Shown here: piece by piece, positions 44,550 through 53,312 of the stretch
Position numbering within the stretch: the first letter of the stretch is position 1
Layout of the letters: each line of letters opens with the position of its first letter
From: Arthrobacter ipis
GTDB taxonomy: Bacteria > Actinomycetota > Actinomycetes > Actinomycetales > Micrococcaceae
Reading direction: 5' to 3'
NCBI RefSeq assembly: GCF_014694315.1
Contig: NZ_JAAOXD010000004.1
Span: 547,377-611,376, forward strand
Length of the DNA: 64,000 bases
The notes under the pieces: generated by a model
The model's input: the letters and a program-made list of their open reading frames with translations, nothing else
Told to the model about the DNA's origin: nothing
Database searches by the model: none
Position numbers and translations under genes: made by a program

Positions 44550-45746
44550 GTGACCATGCCCGACGCCCAGCGTCCACTGACCATCCTTATCGCGGCCGAC
44601 ACGTACCCGCCACACGTTAACGGAGCCGCCCAGTTCGGCTACCGGCTGGCCAAAGGCATGACGGCTCGCGGACACGATGTCCACGTGTTGGCCTGCCGCC
44701 AGGACAAGGGCAAGAGCTTTACGGAGTTCCGCGCCGAGGCCACTGTCCACCGCCTCCGCTCGCACAGCGTCTTCACGCACGAATACTTCAGGGTCTGTTT
44801 CCCGTGGGAGATCAAGAAGGAAATCAGCCTCCTGTTCGACAAGGTCCAGCCGGACGTAGTGCACATCCAAAGCCACTACATGATCGGCGAGCATGTCCTG
44901 TATGAGGCAGTGAAGCGCGGCATCCGCATCGTCGCCACCAACCACTTCATGCCGGAGAACCTCAACCCGTTCCTGCCGTTCCCGCAGTGGTTCAAGGACA
45001 TCATCGGGAAGATCTCCTGGAAGGACATGGGGAAGGTCATGGGCAAGGCGGACGTCGTAACGACGCCCACGCCGCTCGCCGCGAAGGCGATGCACCAGCA
45101 TGCCTTCCTGCGCAAAGTGCTGCCGCTGTCCAACGGCATCGACTCCGCGGCGTATGAGCCCAAGCCTGACGAAGTCATTGAGCCGCACGAACACCCGACG
45201 GTGCTGTTCGCGGGCCGCCTGGCGGAGGAGAAGCACGTTGACGTGCTGATCAAGGCGGTCGCCGCCACCCCAGCGGACCTGAATGTCCATCTTGAAATCG
45301 TCGGCGGCGGCGAGGTGCGCCCCTCGCTTGAGGCCCTGGTGGAACAGCTCGGACTGCAGAACCGGGTGAAGTTCCTGGGCCTGGCCAGCGATGACGAACT
45401 CCGTGAGGCCTACATCCGGGCCGACTTGTTCTGCATGCCCGGTACCGCGGAACTGCAGTCGCTGGTCACGCTGGAGGCCATGTCGGCATCAACGCCCGTC
45501 CTGCTGGCGGACGCCATGGCACTTCCGCACCTGGTGCGCGACGGCGAAAACGGTTACCTGTTCACGCCGAATGACAGCGCGGACCTCGCAGCGAAAATCA
45601 CCCGGATTCTCCGCCTGCCGGCCGAGGAGCGGAAAGCCATGGGCGACGCCAGCCGCTGCATGGTGGAACCGCACAGCATCGAGGGGACGCTGCAGACGTT
45701 TGAGGATCTGTACTACGGGGCGAACTACGAGGACAAGGTCGTTTAG
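44550..45746 (+). CDS. Glycosyltransferase, GT4 family
   Basis: A 398-residue GT-B glycosyltransferase. N-terminal acceptor domain: LTILIAADTYPPHVNGAAQF and VVHIQSHYMIGEHVLYEAV; C-terminal donor domain with VLFAGRLAEEKHVDVLIKAV and the EX7E-type segment LFCMPGTAELQSLVTLEAMS. It resembles mannosyl/glucosyltransferases of glycolipid synthesis. GTG at 44550 has AGGAG at 8 nt. The phosphatidyltransferase gene upstream suggests glycolipid formation (inference). Confidence 0.9.
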   Translation: MTMPDAQRPLTILIAADTYPPHVNGAAQFGYRLAKGMTARGHDVHVLACRQDKGKSFTEFRAEATVHRLRSHSVFTHEYFRVCFPWEIKKEISLLFDKVQPDVVHIQSHYMIGEHVLYEAVKRGIRIVATNHFMPENLNPFLPFPQWFKDIIGKISWKDMGKVMGKADVVTTPTPLAAKAMHQHAFLRKVLPLSNGIDSAAYEPKPDEVIEPHEHPTVLFAGRLAEEKHVDVLIKAVAATPADLNVHLEIVGGGEVRPSLEALVEQLGLQNRVKFLGLASDDELREAYIRADLFCMPGTAELQSLVTLEAMSASTPVLLADAMALPHLVRDGENGYLFTPNDSADLAAKITRILRLPAEERKAMGDASRCMVEPHSIEGTLQTFEDLYYGANYEDKVV

Positions 45747-45804
45747 GTCTTGTTCGTCCGGGGCGGGAGTGTCTGAAGTGGTCGGAGGCGCTTCTCCGGT
45801 TTGC

Positions 45805-45810
45805 TAGAGT
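45805..45810 (+). promoter_or_regulatory. Extended -10 of the CAU tRNA gene
   Basis: GTTTGCTAGAGT (box TAGAGT 45805-45810) shares GTTTGCTA with both tRNA-Asn promoters. It would give about 75 nt of 5' leader. Confidence 0.45.
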
Positions 45811-45890
45811 GAATCTGCCCCGCCGACGACGGACCCTTCCCGGGCTGGCGCTGGCCGGGCGCACCACCCGGTAAAACGGGACGGGTGCAC

Positions 45891-45964
45891 GGGGCTATAG
45901 CTCAGCTGGTTAGAGCGCGGGACTCATAATCCTAAGGTCCTCGGTTCAAGTCCGAGTAGCCCTA
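45891..45964 (+). tRNA. tRNA with CAT anticodon (Met elongator or Ile-lysidine)
   Basis: Acceptor GGGGCTA/TAGCCCC pairs fully; D arm GCTC/GAGC; anticodon loop CTCATAA (CAT at 45925-45927 region); T arm CTCGG-TTCAAGT-CCGAG. Not an initiator (no C1-A72 mismatch or GGG/CCC stem). The body resembles actinobacterial tRNA-Ile, so Ile2 read by TilS is plausible. The discriminator position is T, unusual for Met or Ile. CCA not encoded. Confidence 0.85.
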
Positions 45965-45970
45965 CCTTTA

Positions 45971-46015
45971 GAGCCCTGATCTGCGTCATCGCGGATCGGG
46001 GCTCTTCTTCTTTTC
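45971..46015 (+). terminator. Terminator of the CAT tRNA
   Basis: AGAGCCC-t-GATC-t-GCG (from 45971) pairs with CGC-g-GATC-g-GGGCTCT (to 46006) around TCAT, then TCTTCTTCTTTTCC. Confidence 0.85.
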
Positions 46016-46135
46016 CCGGTTGGTCCGGGGCGCTTTCCCTTCCGGGCTCTGGTGCGATATGTTACTCATCAGTAACAAGCCCTGCTGGCAACGGCCTTCC
46101 TACGCCGCGGCCGCCGGTCACGCCGAAGGAGTGCC

Positions 46136-47326
46136 ATGTCCGCCACTGAATCAGACATCAACAACCTGCCCTATGCCGATGGCGACTTCTTCTCCTTCGA
46201 GCAGCTGCTGACTTCCAAGGAGCGGGACAGGCTGGCTGAGGTCCGCTCTTTCCTGGCCCGGGAAGTGAAGCCGATAGCTGTGGACTGCTGGAACCGCGGC
46301 GAATTTCCCATGGACCTGATTCCCAGGCTGGCCGAGCTCGACCTCGTCAGCCCCGTGCGGCGCCAGGGCTATTCCAATCTGTTTGCCGGCATTGTGCATG
46401 CGGAGGTTACCCGCGCGGACACGTCCATCGCCACCTTCATGGGGGTGCACGACGGGCTTTTCACCGGCTCCATCGAAGCCCTGGCTTCCCGGGAGCAGCA
46501 GGATGCCTGGCTGCCGGACATCTACTCGCTACGCAAGATCGGGGCCTTCGGGCTGACGGAGCCCCTAGGTGGTTCCGACGTCGCCGGTGGCACCCGCACC
46601 ACCGCAAGGCGGGACGGCGACCACTGGATCCTCAACGGCGCCAAGCGCTGGATCGGCAACGCAACATTTTCCGACTGGGTGGTGGTCTACGCGCGCGACG
46701 TGGCCGACAACCAGGTCAAGGCTTTCCTTGTGGACACGGCGCTTCCGGGGTTCACTGCAACGAAGATTGAGAACAAGATCTCGCTGCGGACCGTGCAGAA
46801 CGCGGACATCACCCTCGACAACGTGGTGGTGCCGGACTTCTTCAAGCTGGCCAACGCCAACAGCTTCCGCGATACCAACAAGGTCCTGAAGGTCACCCGC
46901 CTCGCTGTGGCCTGGCAGGCGGTGGGCCAGCAGCTGGCCGCCTTCGACGTGGCCCGGCGCTACGCCGTGGAGCGGCACCAATTCGGGCGCCCGCTGGCTT
47001 CCTTCCAGCTGGTGCAGAGCCAGCTGGTCCAGATCCTGGGGAACACGGTCAGCTCCATGGGCATGATGGTGCGGCTGGCCCAGCTCGAGGATGCCGGCCA
47101 GGCCAAGGATGAGCAGTCAGCCCTCGCCAAGGCCTTCACCACCGCACGGATGCGGGAAAGCGTGGCAATCGGCCGCAGCCTGCTCGGCGGAAACGGCATT
47201 GTGACGGACTTCGAGATGGCAAAGATCTTCGCGGACGCCGAGGCGATCTACTCCTACGAGGGCACCCACGAAGTCAACACGCTGGTGGCTGGCCGGGCCA
47301 TCACCGGCGTCTCCGCGATCGTCTAG
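46136..47326 (+). CDS. Acyl-CoA dehydrogenase (glutaryl-CoA dehydrogenase-like)
   Basis: A 396-residue flavoprotein. KIGAFGLTEPLGGSDVAGGT and WILNGAKRWIGNATFSDWVV are ACAD signatures; VERHQFGRPLASFQLVQSQL, GRSLLGGNGIVTDFEMAKIF and the catalytic glutamate in YSYEGTHEVNTLV follow the glutaryl-CoA/short-chain group. Such enzymes feed amino-acid and aromatic catabolism. ATG 46136 follows GAAGGAG. Monocistronic; substrate uncertain. Confidence 0.88.
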   Translation: MSATESDINNLPYADGDFFSFEQLLTSKERDRLAEVRSFLAREVKPIAVDCWNRGEFPMDLIPRLAELDLVSPVRRQGYSNLFAGIVHAEVTRADTSIATFMGVHDGLFTGSIEALASREQQDAWLPDIYSLRKIGAFGLTEPLGGSDVAGGTRTTARRDGDHWILNGAKRWIGNATFSDWVVVYARDVADNQVKAFLVDTALPGFTATKIENKISLRTVQNADITLDNVVVPDFFKLANANSFRDTNKVLKVTRLAVAWQAVGQQLAAFDVARRYAVERHQFGRPLASFQLVQSQLVQILGNTVSSMGMMVRLAQLEDAGQAKDEQSALAKAFTTARMRESVAIGRSLLGGNGIVTDFEMAKIFADAEAIYSYEGTHEVNTLVAGRAITGVSAIV

Positions 47327-47345
47327 TCCGCGACCGACTGGCAGG

Positions 47346-47879
47346 TCAGTTCAGCGGCAGCAGCACCGAGGGCCGCAGGTCCAGAATGAAGGACAGCGGA
47401 TTGAGGTACTCTTCTCCGCGGCGGACGCCCCAGTGCACGCAAGGTGAAGAGCCGCAGTGGCCGGCCAGCAGGGTGCCCACCACGGCGCCCTTGGCCACGG
47501 AAGCGCCCTTTTTGAGCGTGCTCCGCACCGGTTCGAAGCTGCTGCGCAGGCCATTGCCGTGATCAATGGTGAGGACGGGCCGGTCCACCACCACGCCCAC
47601 AAAGCTGACGGTGCCGGACTCCGGGGCGGTGACCGGACCGCCGTCGGATGCTGATCCAAGGTCAACACCCCGGTGCCCGCTCAGCCACGGCTTGTCCGGA
47701 GGGTCGAACGGGCGCAGGACCGCCGGCCGTGGTGCAAGTGGCCAACTCCAGCCCGCCGGGGCCGGCGCAGTGGCCCGAGCGGGTGAAACCGGTGGTAAAG
47801 CAGAAGGCGCGGGTGCGACGGAAGGTGGGGCGGCCGCCGTCGTGAGCAGGAGCAGCGCTGCCATTGCGTGGGCTCTCAT
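47346..47879 (-). CDS. M23 family metallopeptidase (secreted)
   Basis: A 177-residue LytM-type endopeptidase. Signal-like N-terminus MRAHAMAALLLLTTAAAPPS and a Pro/Ala linker. Zinc ligands: His-Asp in SGHRGVDLGSAS and the HxH-type site reading CVHWGVRRG (second His of the pair is Trp-flanked). The small domain fits cell-wall peptide cleavage or a regulatory role. Divergent from the rpsB region, as often near rpsB in this group. Confidence 0.88.
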   Translation of the reverse strand: MRAHAMAALLLLTTAAAPPSVAPAPSALPPVSPARATAPAPAGWSWPLAPRPAVLRPFDPPDKPWLSGHRGVDLGSASDGGPVTAPESGTVSFVGVVVDRPVLTIDHGNGLRSSFEPVRSTLKKGASVAKGAVVGTLLAGHCGSSPCVHWGVRRGEEYLNPLSFILDLRPSVLLPLN

Positions 47880-48242
47880 GTCCCCAGCATGGGCGCCCGA
47901 TCCGCTGGCCGGAACGGGGCCTCCGGCCTATGTGGAAAACGCCGCCCGGCGCGGCAGGACCGGTGCATTTGCTGCAGTCCGCTGTAGTACACTTGGTGGA
48001 GCAGTTTGCTGTGCCCTCAACGCATTCCATTTCGTGGCTAGCGTCAGCACGCCCCATTCAGGAGTGCGGGGGAGCAGCAGCTGACTACGCGTATCCAGCC
48101 CTCCACCACCGGTAAGCAGTTGCTTGCTGCTGCGGAGGATTGTGCCTCTTGCGGTCAGGCCCGGCAACGGTCCTGATGAGGGGCGCAATGGATGCCAGGA
48201 GCCTGTGCCCGCCCGGGTAAGGCTAAATAACCGTCAACTATT
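47880..48242 (+). other. Long intergenic region upstream of rpsB
   Basis: About 360 nt without a convincing gene. A -10-like TACACT is at 47989-47994, and TAAATA at 48224-48229. Small open frames here lack ribosome sites or conserved sequence. It probably holds the rpsB promoter(s) and a leader. Confidence 0.5.
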
Positions 48243-48294
48243 GGCAGGGTAAGAGCGGCCGCGGCCGCTCTCATGAATGACCTGCCGGAAGGAG
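48243..48294 (+). promoter_or_regulatory. Structured leader directly before rpsB
   Basis: Outer arms GGCAGG (48243-48248)/CCTGCC (48281-48286) enclose a perfect 20-nt palindrome AGAGCGGCCGCGGCCGCTCT (48252-48271). The outer stem touches the Shine-Dalgarno GGAAGGAG (48287-48294). Placement fits autogenous control by S2, which is known in other phyla; not proven here. Confidence 0.6.
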
Positions 48295-48301
48295 CGTCGG
48301 C

Positions 48302-49171
48302 ATGCCCGTCGTAACCATGCGCCAGCTGCTTGACAGCGGCGTCCACTTTGGACACCAGACCCGCCGTTGGAACCCGAAGATGAAGCGCTTCATCTTCACC
48401 GAGCGCAACGGCATCTACATCATTGACCTCCAGCAGTCGCTGTCCTACATCGACCGCGCCTACGAGTTCGTCAAGGCCACCGTTGCCCACGGCGGCACCG
48501 TGCTGTTCGTCGGCACCAAGAAGCAGGCTCAGGAAGCCATCGCCGAGCAGGCCACCCGCGTTGGCCAGCCGTACGTCAACCAGCGTTGGCTCGGCGGTAT
48601 GCTCACCAACTTCCAGACTGTTGCCAAGCGTATCCAGCGCATGAAGGAACTCGAAGAGATCGACTTCGACGACGTCGCCGGCTCCGCGTACACCAAGAAG
48701 GAACTGCTGCTTCTCCGCCGCGAGCTCACCAAGCTTGAGTCCAACCTCGGCGGTATCCGCAACCTGACCAAGGCACCGTCCGTGCTGTGGGTTGTCGACA
48801 CCAAGAAGGAGCACCTGGCTGTTGACGAGGCCAAGAAGCTCAACATCCCGGTTGTTGCCATCCTGGACACCAACTGCGATCCGGACGAAGTCGACTTCCC
48901 GATCCCGGGTAACGACGACGCCATCCGCTCGGTGAACCTCCTGACCCGCGTTGTTGCTGACGCCGTTGCTGAGGGCCTCATCGCCCGCAACCAGCGCGCA
49001 ACCGGCACCACCGAGACCCCGGAAGAGCCGCTGGCTGAGTGGGAGCGCGAGCTCCTCGAAGGCAGCAAGACCGAGGAAGCTCCGGCTGCCGAGGCTGCTC
49101 CCGCCGCAGAAGATGCTCCGGCCGCAGAGGAAGCCCCGGCTGCTGCCGAGGGCACCGACACCGCGAAGTAA
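48302..49171 (+). CDS. rpsB: 30S ribosomal protein S2
   Basis: A 289-residue S2. [60 protein letters not shown] and [20 protein letters not shown] are hallmark segments. The last 35 residues are an Ala/Glu-rich tail typical of actinobacterial S2. Strong GGAAGGAG site. Followed by a hairpin and tsf. Confidence 0.98.
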   Translation: MPVVTMRQLLDSGVHFGHQTRRWNPKMKRFIFTERNGIYIIDLQQSLSYIDRAYEFVKATVAHGGTVLFVGTKKQAQEAIAEQATRVGQPYVNQRWLGGMLTNFQTVAKRIQRMKELEEIDFDDVAGSAYTKKELLLLRRELTKLESNLGGIRNLTKAPSVLWVVDTKKEHLAVDEAKKLNIPVVAILDTNCDPDEVDFPIPGNDDAIRSVNLLTRVVADAVAEGLIARNQRATGTTETPEEPLAEWERELLEGSKTEEAPAAEAAPAAEDAPAAEEAPAAAEGTDTAK

Positions 49172-49219
49172 TAACTTCATCGGGATTTCCGGGCGCTGTC
49201 AGCAGCGTCCGGGCAACTG

Positions 49220-49256
49220 ACAGGATGGCCGCTCACCAGGTGAGCTGCCGTCCTGT
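49220..49256 (+). terminator. Hairpin between rpsB and tsf
   Basis: ACAGGA-t-GGC-c-GCTCACC pairs with GGTGAGC-t-GCC-g-TCCTGT, a long stem with matching mismatches and no T run. It may attenuate tsf relative to rpsB or process the mRNA rather than stop it. Confidence 0.55.
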
Positions 49257-49297
49257 CGGTCCGTACACACGAAAATTTTCTAGACAGAGGGGTTCAC

Positions 49298-50134
49298 ATG
49301 GCGAACTACACTGCCGCTGATATCAAGGCTCTGCGCGAGCGCACCGGCGCCGGCATGATGGATGTCAAGAAGGCTCTCGACGAAGCCAACGGCGACGCCG
49401 AGAAGGCGATCGAGATCATCCGCATCAAGGGCCTCAAGGGTGCCACCAAGCGCGAAGGCCGCTCCACGGCCGAGGGCCTGGTTGCTGCCAAGGTCGAGGG
49501 CGGCGTCGGCGTAATGATCGAGGTCAACTGCGAGACCGACTTCGTTGCCAAGGCTGACAAGTTCATCCAGCTGGCTGACAAGGTGCTGGCCATCGCCGTC
49601 GAGTCCGGCGCTGCCGACCTCGAGACCCTCCTCGCCACCGATGTTGACGGCAAGCCGCTGTCCGAGGTTGTCGTCGAAGAGGGCGCTATCCTCGGCGAAA
49701 AGGTCGTTGTCCGCCGCATCTCCCGCATCGAGGGCGCTACGGTCGACGCTTACCTGCACAAGACGTCCAAGGACCTCCCGGCCCAGGTCGGCGTCCTGTT
49801 CGCTGTTGACGGCGAAGGCGAAGCAGCTGCCACCGCCGCACACGATGTTGCCGTTCACGTTGCAGCCATGGCTCCGAACTACCTCTCCCGTGAGGACGTT
49901 CCGGCCGAGCTCGTCGAGTCCGAGCGCCGCATCGCCGAGGAAACCGCAAAGGCCGAGGGCAAGCCCGAAGCTGCGATGACCAAGATCGTCGAAGGCCGCG
50001 TTACCGGCTTCTACAAGGGTGAGGTCCTGGTTGACCAGGCCTTCGCCAAGGACGCCAAGAAGTCTGTGGCGCAGGTCCTCGAAGAGGCCGGCGTCAAGGG
50101 AACCGCGTTCACGCGTTTCCGCGTCGGCTCCTAG
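49298..50134 (+). CDS. tsf: Elongation factor Ts
   Basis: A 278-residue EF-Ts, the nucleotide exchange factor of EF-Tu. ALRERTGAGMMDVKKALDEA and EVNCETDFVAKADKF are signatures; the C-terminal dimer module ends KKSVAQVLEEAGVKGTAFTR. The site AGAGGGG precedes the ATG. A terminator follows. Confidence 0.98.
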   Translation: MANYTAADIKALRERTGAGMMDVKKALDEANGDAEKAIEIIRIKGLKGATKREGRSTAEGLVAAKVEGGVGVMIEVNCETDFVAKADKFIQLADKVLAIAVESGAADLETLLATDVDGKPLSEVVVEEGAILGEKVVVRRISRIEGATVDAYLHKTSKDLPAQVGVLFAVDGEGEAAATAAHDVAVHVAAMAPNYLSREDVPAELVESERRIAEETAKAEGKPEAAMTKIVEGRVTGFYKGEVLVDQAFAKDAKKSVAQVLEEAGVKGTAFTRFRVGS

Positions 50135-50144
50135 TCTGACAAGC

Positions 50145-50178
50145 AAGGGGGTGGCCACTTCGGTGGCCGCCCCTTTTG
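50145..50178 (+). terminator. Terminator after tsf
   Basis: AAGGGG-g-TGGCCAC (from 50145), loop TTCG-like, GTGGCC-g-CCCCTTTT (to about 50177). GC stem followed by TTTT. Confidence 0.85.
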
Positions 50179-50259
50179 CATGCACCGGCCACATAAGAAA
50201 TATGAGCGCTGGCCGGATGCGCGATAACCTAGCTCAGAGTTCACCAACCGGAAGGCACC

Positions 50260-50997
50260 ATGGAAGCCGTCAATACTCCCGTCCAGTCAGAGAAGAGCAG
50301 GCGCCGGGTTCTCCTGAAGCTGTCCGGTGAAGTCTTCGGCGGCGGCAAGCTGGGCGTCGACCCGGACACCGTTCGCGCAGTGGCCAAGCAGATCGCTGCC
50401 GCCGTTCCCGACGTCGAGGTGGCGATCGTGGTTGGCGGCGGCAACTTCTTCCGCGGTGCCGAGCTGTCCCAGAGCGGGATGGACCGTTCGCGTGCCGACT
50501 ACATGGGCATGCTGGGAACCGTCATGAACTGCCTCGCCCTGCAGGACTTCCTGGAGCAGGCCGGTGTTGAAACCCGGGTCCAGAGCGCCATCACCATGGG
50601 ACAGGTGGCCGAGGCCTACATTCCGCGCCGCGCCATCCGCCACATGGAGAAGAACCGCGTGGTCATCTTTGGTGCGGGCGCAGGCCTGCCGTACTTCTCC
50701 ACGGACACCGTGGCCGCCCAGCGTGCACTCGAGGTGCACGCGGACGTGGTGCTCATGGCCAAGAGCGGCGTGGACGGCGTGTATACCGCCGACCCGAAGA
50801 AGGACCCGAGCGCTGAGAAGCTGGAAAAGCTGAGCTACGACGACGCACTCCGTCGCGACATCCGCGTCATGGATCAGACCGCCATGACCATGTGCAAGGA
50901 CAACAAGCTCTCCATGGTGGTGTTCGGCATGGAAGGCGAAGGCAACGTCACTCGCGCCATCCGCGGTGAGAAGCTGGGAACGCTGGTCACGCCCTAG
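50260..50997 (+). CDS. pyrH: UMP kinase
   Basis: A 245-residue UMP kinase of the amino-acid kinase fold, phosphorylating UMP to [63 protein letters not shown] and [20 protein letters not shown] are typical. The CCGGAAGG site precedes the ATG. It has its own transcription start after the tsf terminator (no clear box seen). Confidence 0.97.
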   Translation: MEAVNTPVQSEKSRRRVLLKLSGEVFGGGKLGVDPDTVRAVAKQIAAAVPDVEVAIVVGGGNFFRGAELSQSGMDRSRADYMGMLGTVMNCLALQDFLEQAGVETRVQSAITMGQVAEAYIPRRAIRHMEKNRVVIFGAGAGLPYFSTDTVAAQRALEVHADVVLMAKSGVDGVYTADPKKDPSAEKLEKLSYDDALRRDIRVMDQTAMTMCKDNKLSMVVFGMEGEGNVTRAIRGEKLGTLVTP

Positions 50998-51094
50998 TTA
51001 CAGCTAGGATATTTCTAGGACGGTTCCGCCCACGGGGCGGGACCAGGATTGTGAAATGCCCGGTTTGCCGGGAACCGATTTCTGAGGAGAGACC

Positions 51095-51652
51095 GTGATC
51101 GAAGAAACCTTGCTCGAAGCCGGGGACAAGATGGACAAGGCTGTTGAGGTAGCCAAGGAAGACTTCGCCTCGATCCGCACCGGCCGCGCCACCCCCGGCC
51201 TGTACAACAAGGTCATGGTGGATTACTACGGCACCCCCACGCCGCTGCAGCAGCTGGCATCCTTCGCGGTTCCCGATGCCCGCACCATCCTCATCACCCC
51301 CTACGACAAGACCGCACTGCGCGACATCGAACGGGCACTGAGCGACTCCGAGGTCGGCGCCAACCCGTCCAACGACGGCAACGTCATCCGCATCACCATC
51401 CCGGAGCTGACGAAGGAACGCCGCAAGGAATACGTCAAGATCGTCAAGTCCAAGGGTGAGGACGCCAAGGTGTCCATCCGCAACATCCGCCGCAAGGCCA
51501 AGGAAACCCTGGACCGCCTTGTCAAGGATGGGGAAGCCGGCGAGGACGAGGGCACCCGCGGCGAAAAGGAACTCGACGTGATCACCAAGCAGCACGTCGA
51601 GGGAATCGACGAGCTCCTCAAGCGCAAGGAAGCTGAGCTGCTCGAGGTCTGA
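51095..51652 (+). CDS. frr: Ribosome recycling factor
   Basis: A 185-residue RRF that splits post-termination ribosomes with [42 protein letters not shown] and [20 protein letters not shown] are conserved. GTG start with GAGGAGA upstream. The pyrH-frr gap contains GGTTCCGCCC/GGCGGGACC (51025-51044 region), a small hairpin. Its TGA shares bases with the ATG of cdsA. Confidence 0.97.
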   Translation: MIEETLLEAGDKMDKAVEVAKEDFASIRTGRATPGLYNKVMVDYYGTPTPLQQLASFAVPDARTILITPYDKTALRDIERALSDSEVGANPSNDGNVIRITIPELTKERRKEYVKIVKSKGEDAKVSIRNIRRKAKETLDRLVKDGEAGEDEGTRGEKELDVITKQHVEGIDELLKRKEAELLEV

Positions 51653-52575
51653 TGGGCCAGGCACAGCAGGCCCCCGGTGCGCGGGCCCGAACCCGGACCC
51701 GCCAGCCTAGGCCCAACCCCACCCCCGGGGCAGGGCGAAACCTTCCGGCGGCCATCGCCGTGGGCCTGGCCATGCTCCTGGCGGTGCTCGGCGGGCTGCT
51801 CTTCCTGCCGCTCGGCTTTGTCGCCGTGGTTACCGCCTTCGCCGCCTTCGGCGTGTGGGAGGTCTTCCGCGCGCTCGAAGCCAACGGCACACGCCTGCCC
51901 ATCGTGCCCGTCATGGTGGGCACGGTGGCCATGCCGTTCTCGGCCTACTTCGGCGGGCTGGAAAGCCTGCTGTTCGCGATGCTCGCCAGCAGTGTGGCAG
52001 CGCTGCTCTGGCGGTCCGTGGAAAGCGCAACCGGTTCGGCCCGCAGCATTTACGCCGGAGTGTTCACCCTCGCCTGGGTGCCCTTCCTGATCAGTTTCGC
52101 CGCGCTGCCGCTGCACGTCGAAGGCGGCGCCTCCCCGGTGGGCCCATGGCCCGGCGGAACAGTGCCGGAGGGCGCCTGGCAGATCGTCATCCTGCTGCTC
52201 CTGGTGGTTTCCAACGACACGTTCGGGTACCTCGTAGGCGCTCGGCTGGGCAAACACCCGATGGCGCCAAAGATCAGCCCGAAAAAGTCCTGGGAGGGTT
52301 TTGCCGGATCCATCGCGGGCGCCATGCTCGTCGGGATCCTGGCCAGCATCTTCCTGCTGAACAAGCCCTGGTGGGTGGGGGTTGTGCTGGCCATCGGCAT
52401 GGTTGCGGCCGCCACCGCCGGCGACCTCGCCGAATCGATGGTCAAACGCGAGCTCGGCGTCAAGGACATGAGCAGCATTCTGCCAGGACACGGCGGGGTG
52501 ATGGACCGGCTCGACTCGATCGTGTTCGCCTCGCCGGTGGCCTTCATGCTGTTCGTCCTGTTCTCCGGGGCCTGA
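51652..52575 (+). CDS. cdsA: Phosphatidate cytidylyltransferase
   Basis: A 307-residue membrane enzyme producing CDP-diacylglycerol. Eight or so TM segments follow a basic N-terminal tail. Signatures: FGYLVGARLGKHPMAPKISP, KKSWEGFAGSIAGAMLVG and the CDS motif region DMSSILPGHGGVMDRLDSIV. Start ATG overlaps the frr stop (TGATG). Together with frr it is in the usual order. Confidence 0.95.
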   Translation: MGQAQQAPGARARTRTRQPRPNPTPGAGRNLPAAIAVGLAMLLAVLGGLLFLPLGFVAVVTAFAAFGVWEVFRALEANGTRLPIVPVMVGTVAMPFSAYFGGLESLLFAMLASSVAALLWRSVESATGSARSIYAGVFTLAWVPFLISFAALPLHVEGGASPVGPWPGGTVPEGAWQIVILLLLVVSNDTFGYLVGARLGKHPMAPKISPKKSWEGFAGSIAGAMLVGILASIFLLNKPWWVGVVLAIGMVAAATAGDLAESMVKRELGVKDMSSILPGHGGVMDRLDSIVFASPVAFMLFVLFSGA

Positions 52576-52694
52576 GTTTTCCCCGGACCTGCTTTTCCCA
52601 GCAGGGCGTCCCGGCAGGTGCCTCCGGCGCCCGGCCCTCCGCAACGCCCTAGAATAATGCGGTTACGACCCGCCGAAGAAGTATCGAAGGAAAC

Positions 52695-53282
52695 ATGGTG
52701 AGAGTGGACAGCAAGCGGCAGATTCCGGCGTCGTTCGAACGCGTGGCGCGGACGGAGTACGGTTACAACGCCAAGCAGGTGGACCAGTTCCTGCAGCAGG
52801 CCCGCGTATCACTGGAGACGCCCGAAGCGGCCGCCCACCCCCTCAAGAGCGCCGACGTCCGGTCCGTGTCCTTCGACCCCATCAAGGGCGGATATTCCGC
52901 CACCGCCGTTGACGCCGCCCTGGACCGTCTCGAAGACGCCTTCGCCCGCCGGGAGCGGGACGACCTCATCGCCGAACGAGGCGAGGACGCCTGGCTCCGG
53001 CAGATCGGGCAGCTTTCCGGGACGCTCCGCGGCCGCCTTCACCGGCCCGACGGCGAGAGGTTCCGCCGCCCGGTCAAGAAAAACGCACGCAGCTACAACA
53101 CCAAAGACGTGGACGCCCTGTGCCAGGATCTGATCGGCTACCTGGAACAGGACAAGCCCCTCAGCGTCGACAACGTGCGCCGGGCCGTTTTCCGGCCTGC
53201 CGCCGGCAAGGACGGCTACGAGGAGACCCAGGTGGACGCCTTCCTTGACCGTGTGGTCGAGTTGATGGCCGCCATCGACTGA
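52695..53282 (+). CDS. Protein of four tandem DivIVA-type modules
   Basis: A 195-residue protein in which the DivIVA motif recurs four times: GYNAKQVDQFL (23-33), GYSATAVDAAL (66-76), SYNTKDVDALC (133-143) and GYEETQVDAFL (174-184), each preceded by an F-rich strand (Phe14, Phe60, Phe123, Phe166). There is no long coiled coil or TM, unlike DivIVA/Wag31. DivIVA domains bind curved membrane and guide polar growth; a scaffold or adaptor role is inference. GAAGGAAAC before the ATG. Confidence 0.85.
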   Translation: MVRVDSKRQIPASFERVARTEYGYNAKQVDQFLQQARVSLETPEAAAHPLKSADVRSVSFDPIKGGYSATAVDAALDRLEDAFARRERDDLIAERGEDAWLRQIGQLSGTLRGRLHRPDGERFRRPVKKNARSYNTKDVDALCQDLIGYLEQDKPLSVDNVRRAVFRPAAGKDGYEETQVDAFLDRVVELMAAID

Positions 53283-53312
53283 CGGCCCGGCCCATCAGTG
53301 TCGGCTGGCCGC

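Noticed and set aside
47566..48115. Open frames between the M23 gene and rpsB
   Set aside because: Overlap the M23 gene antisense or lack ribosome sites, and translations are low-complexity.
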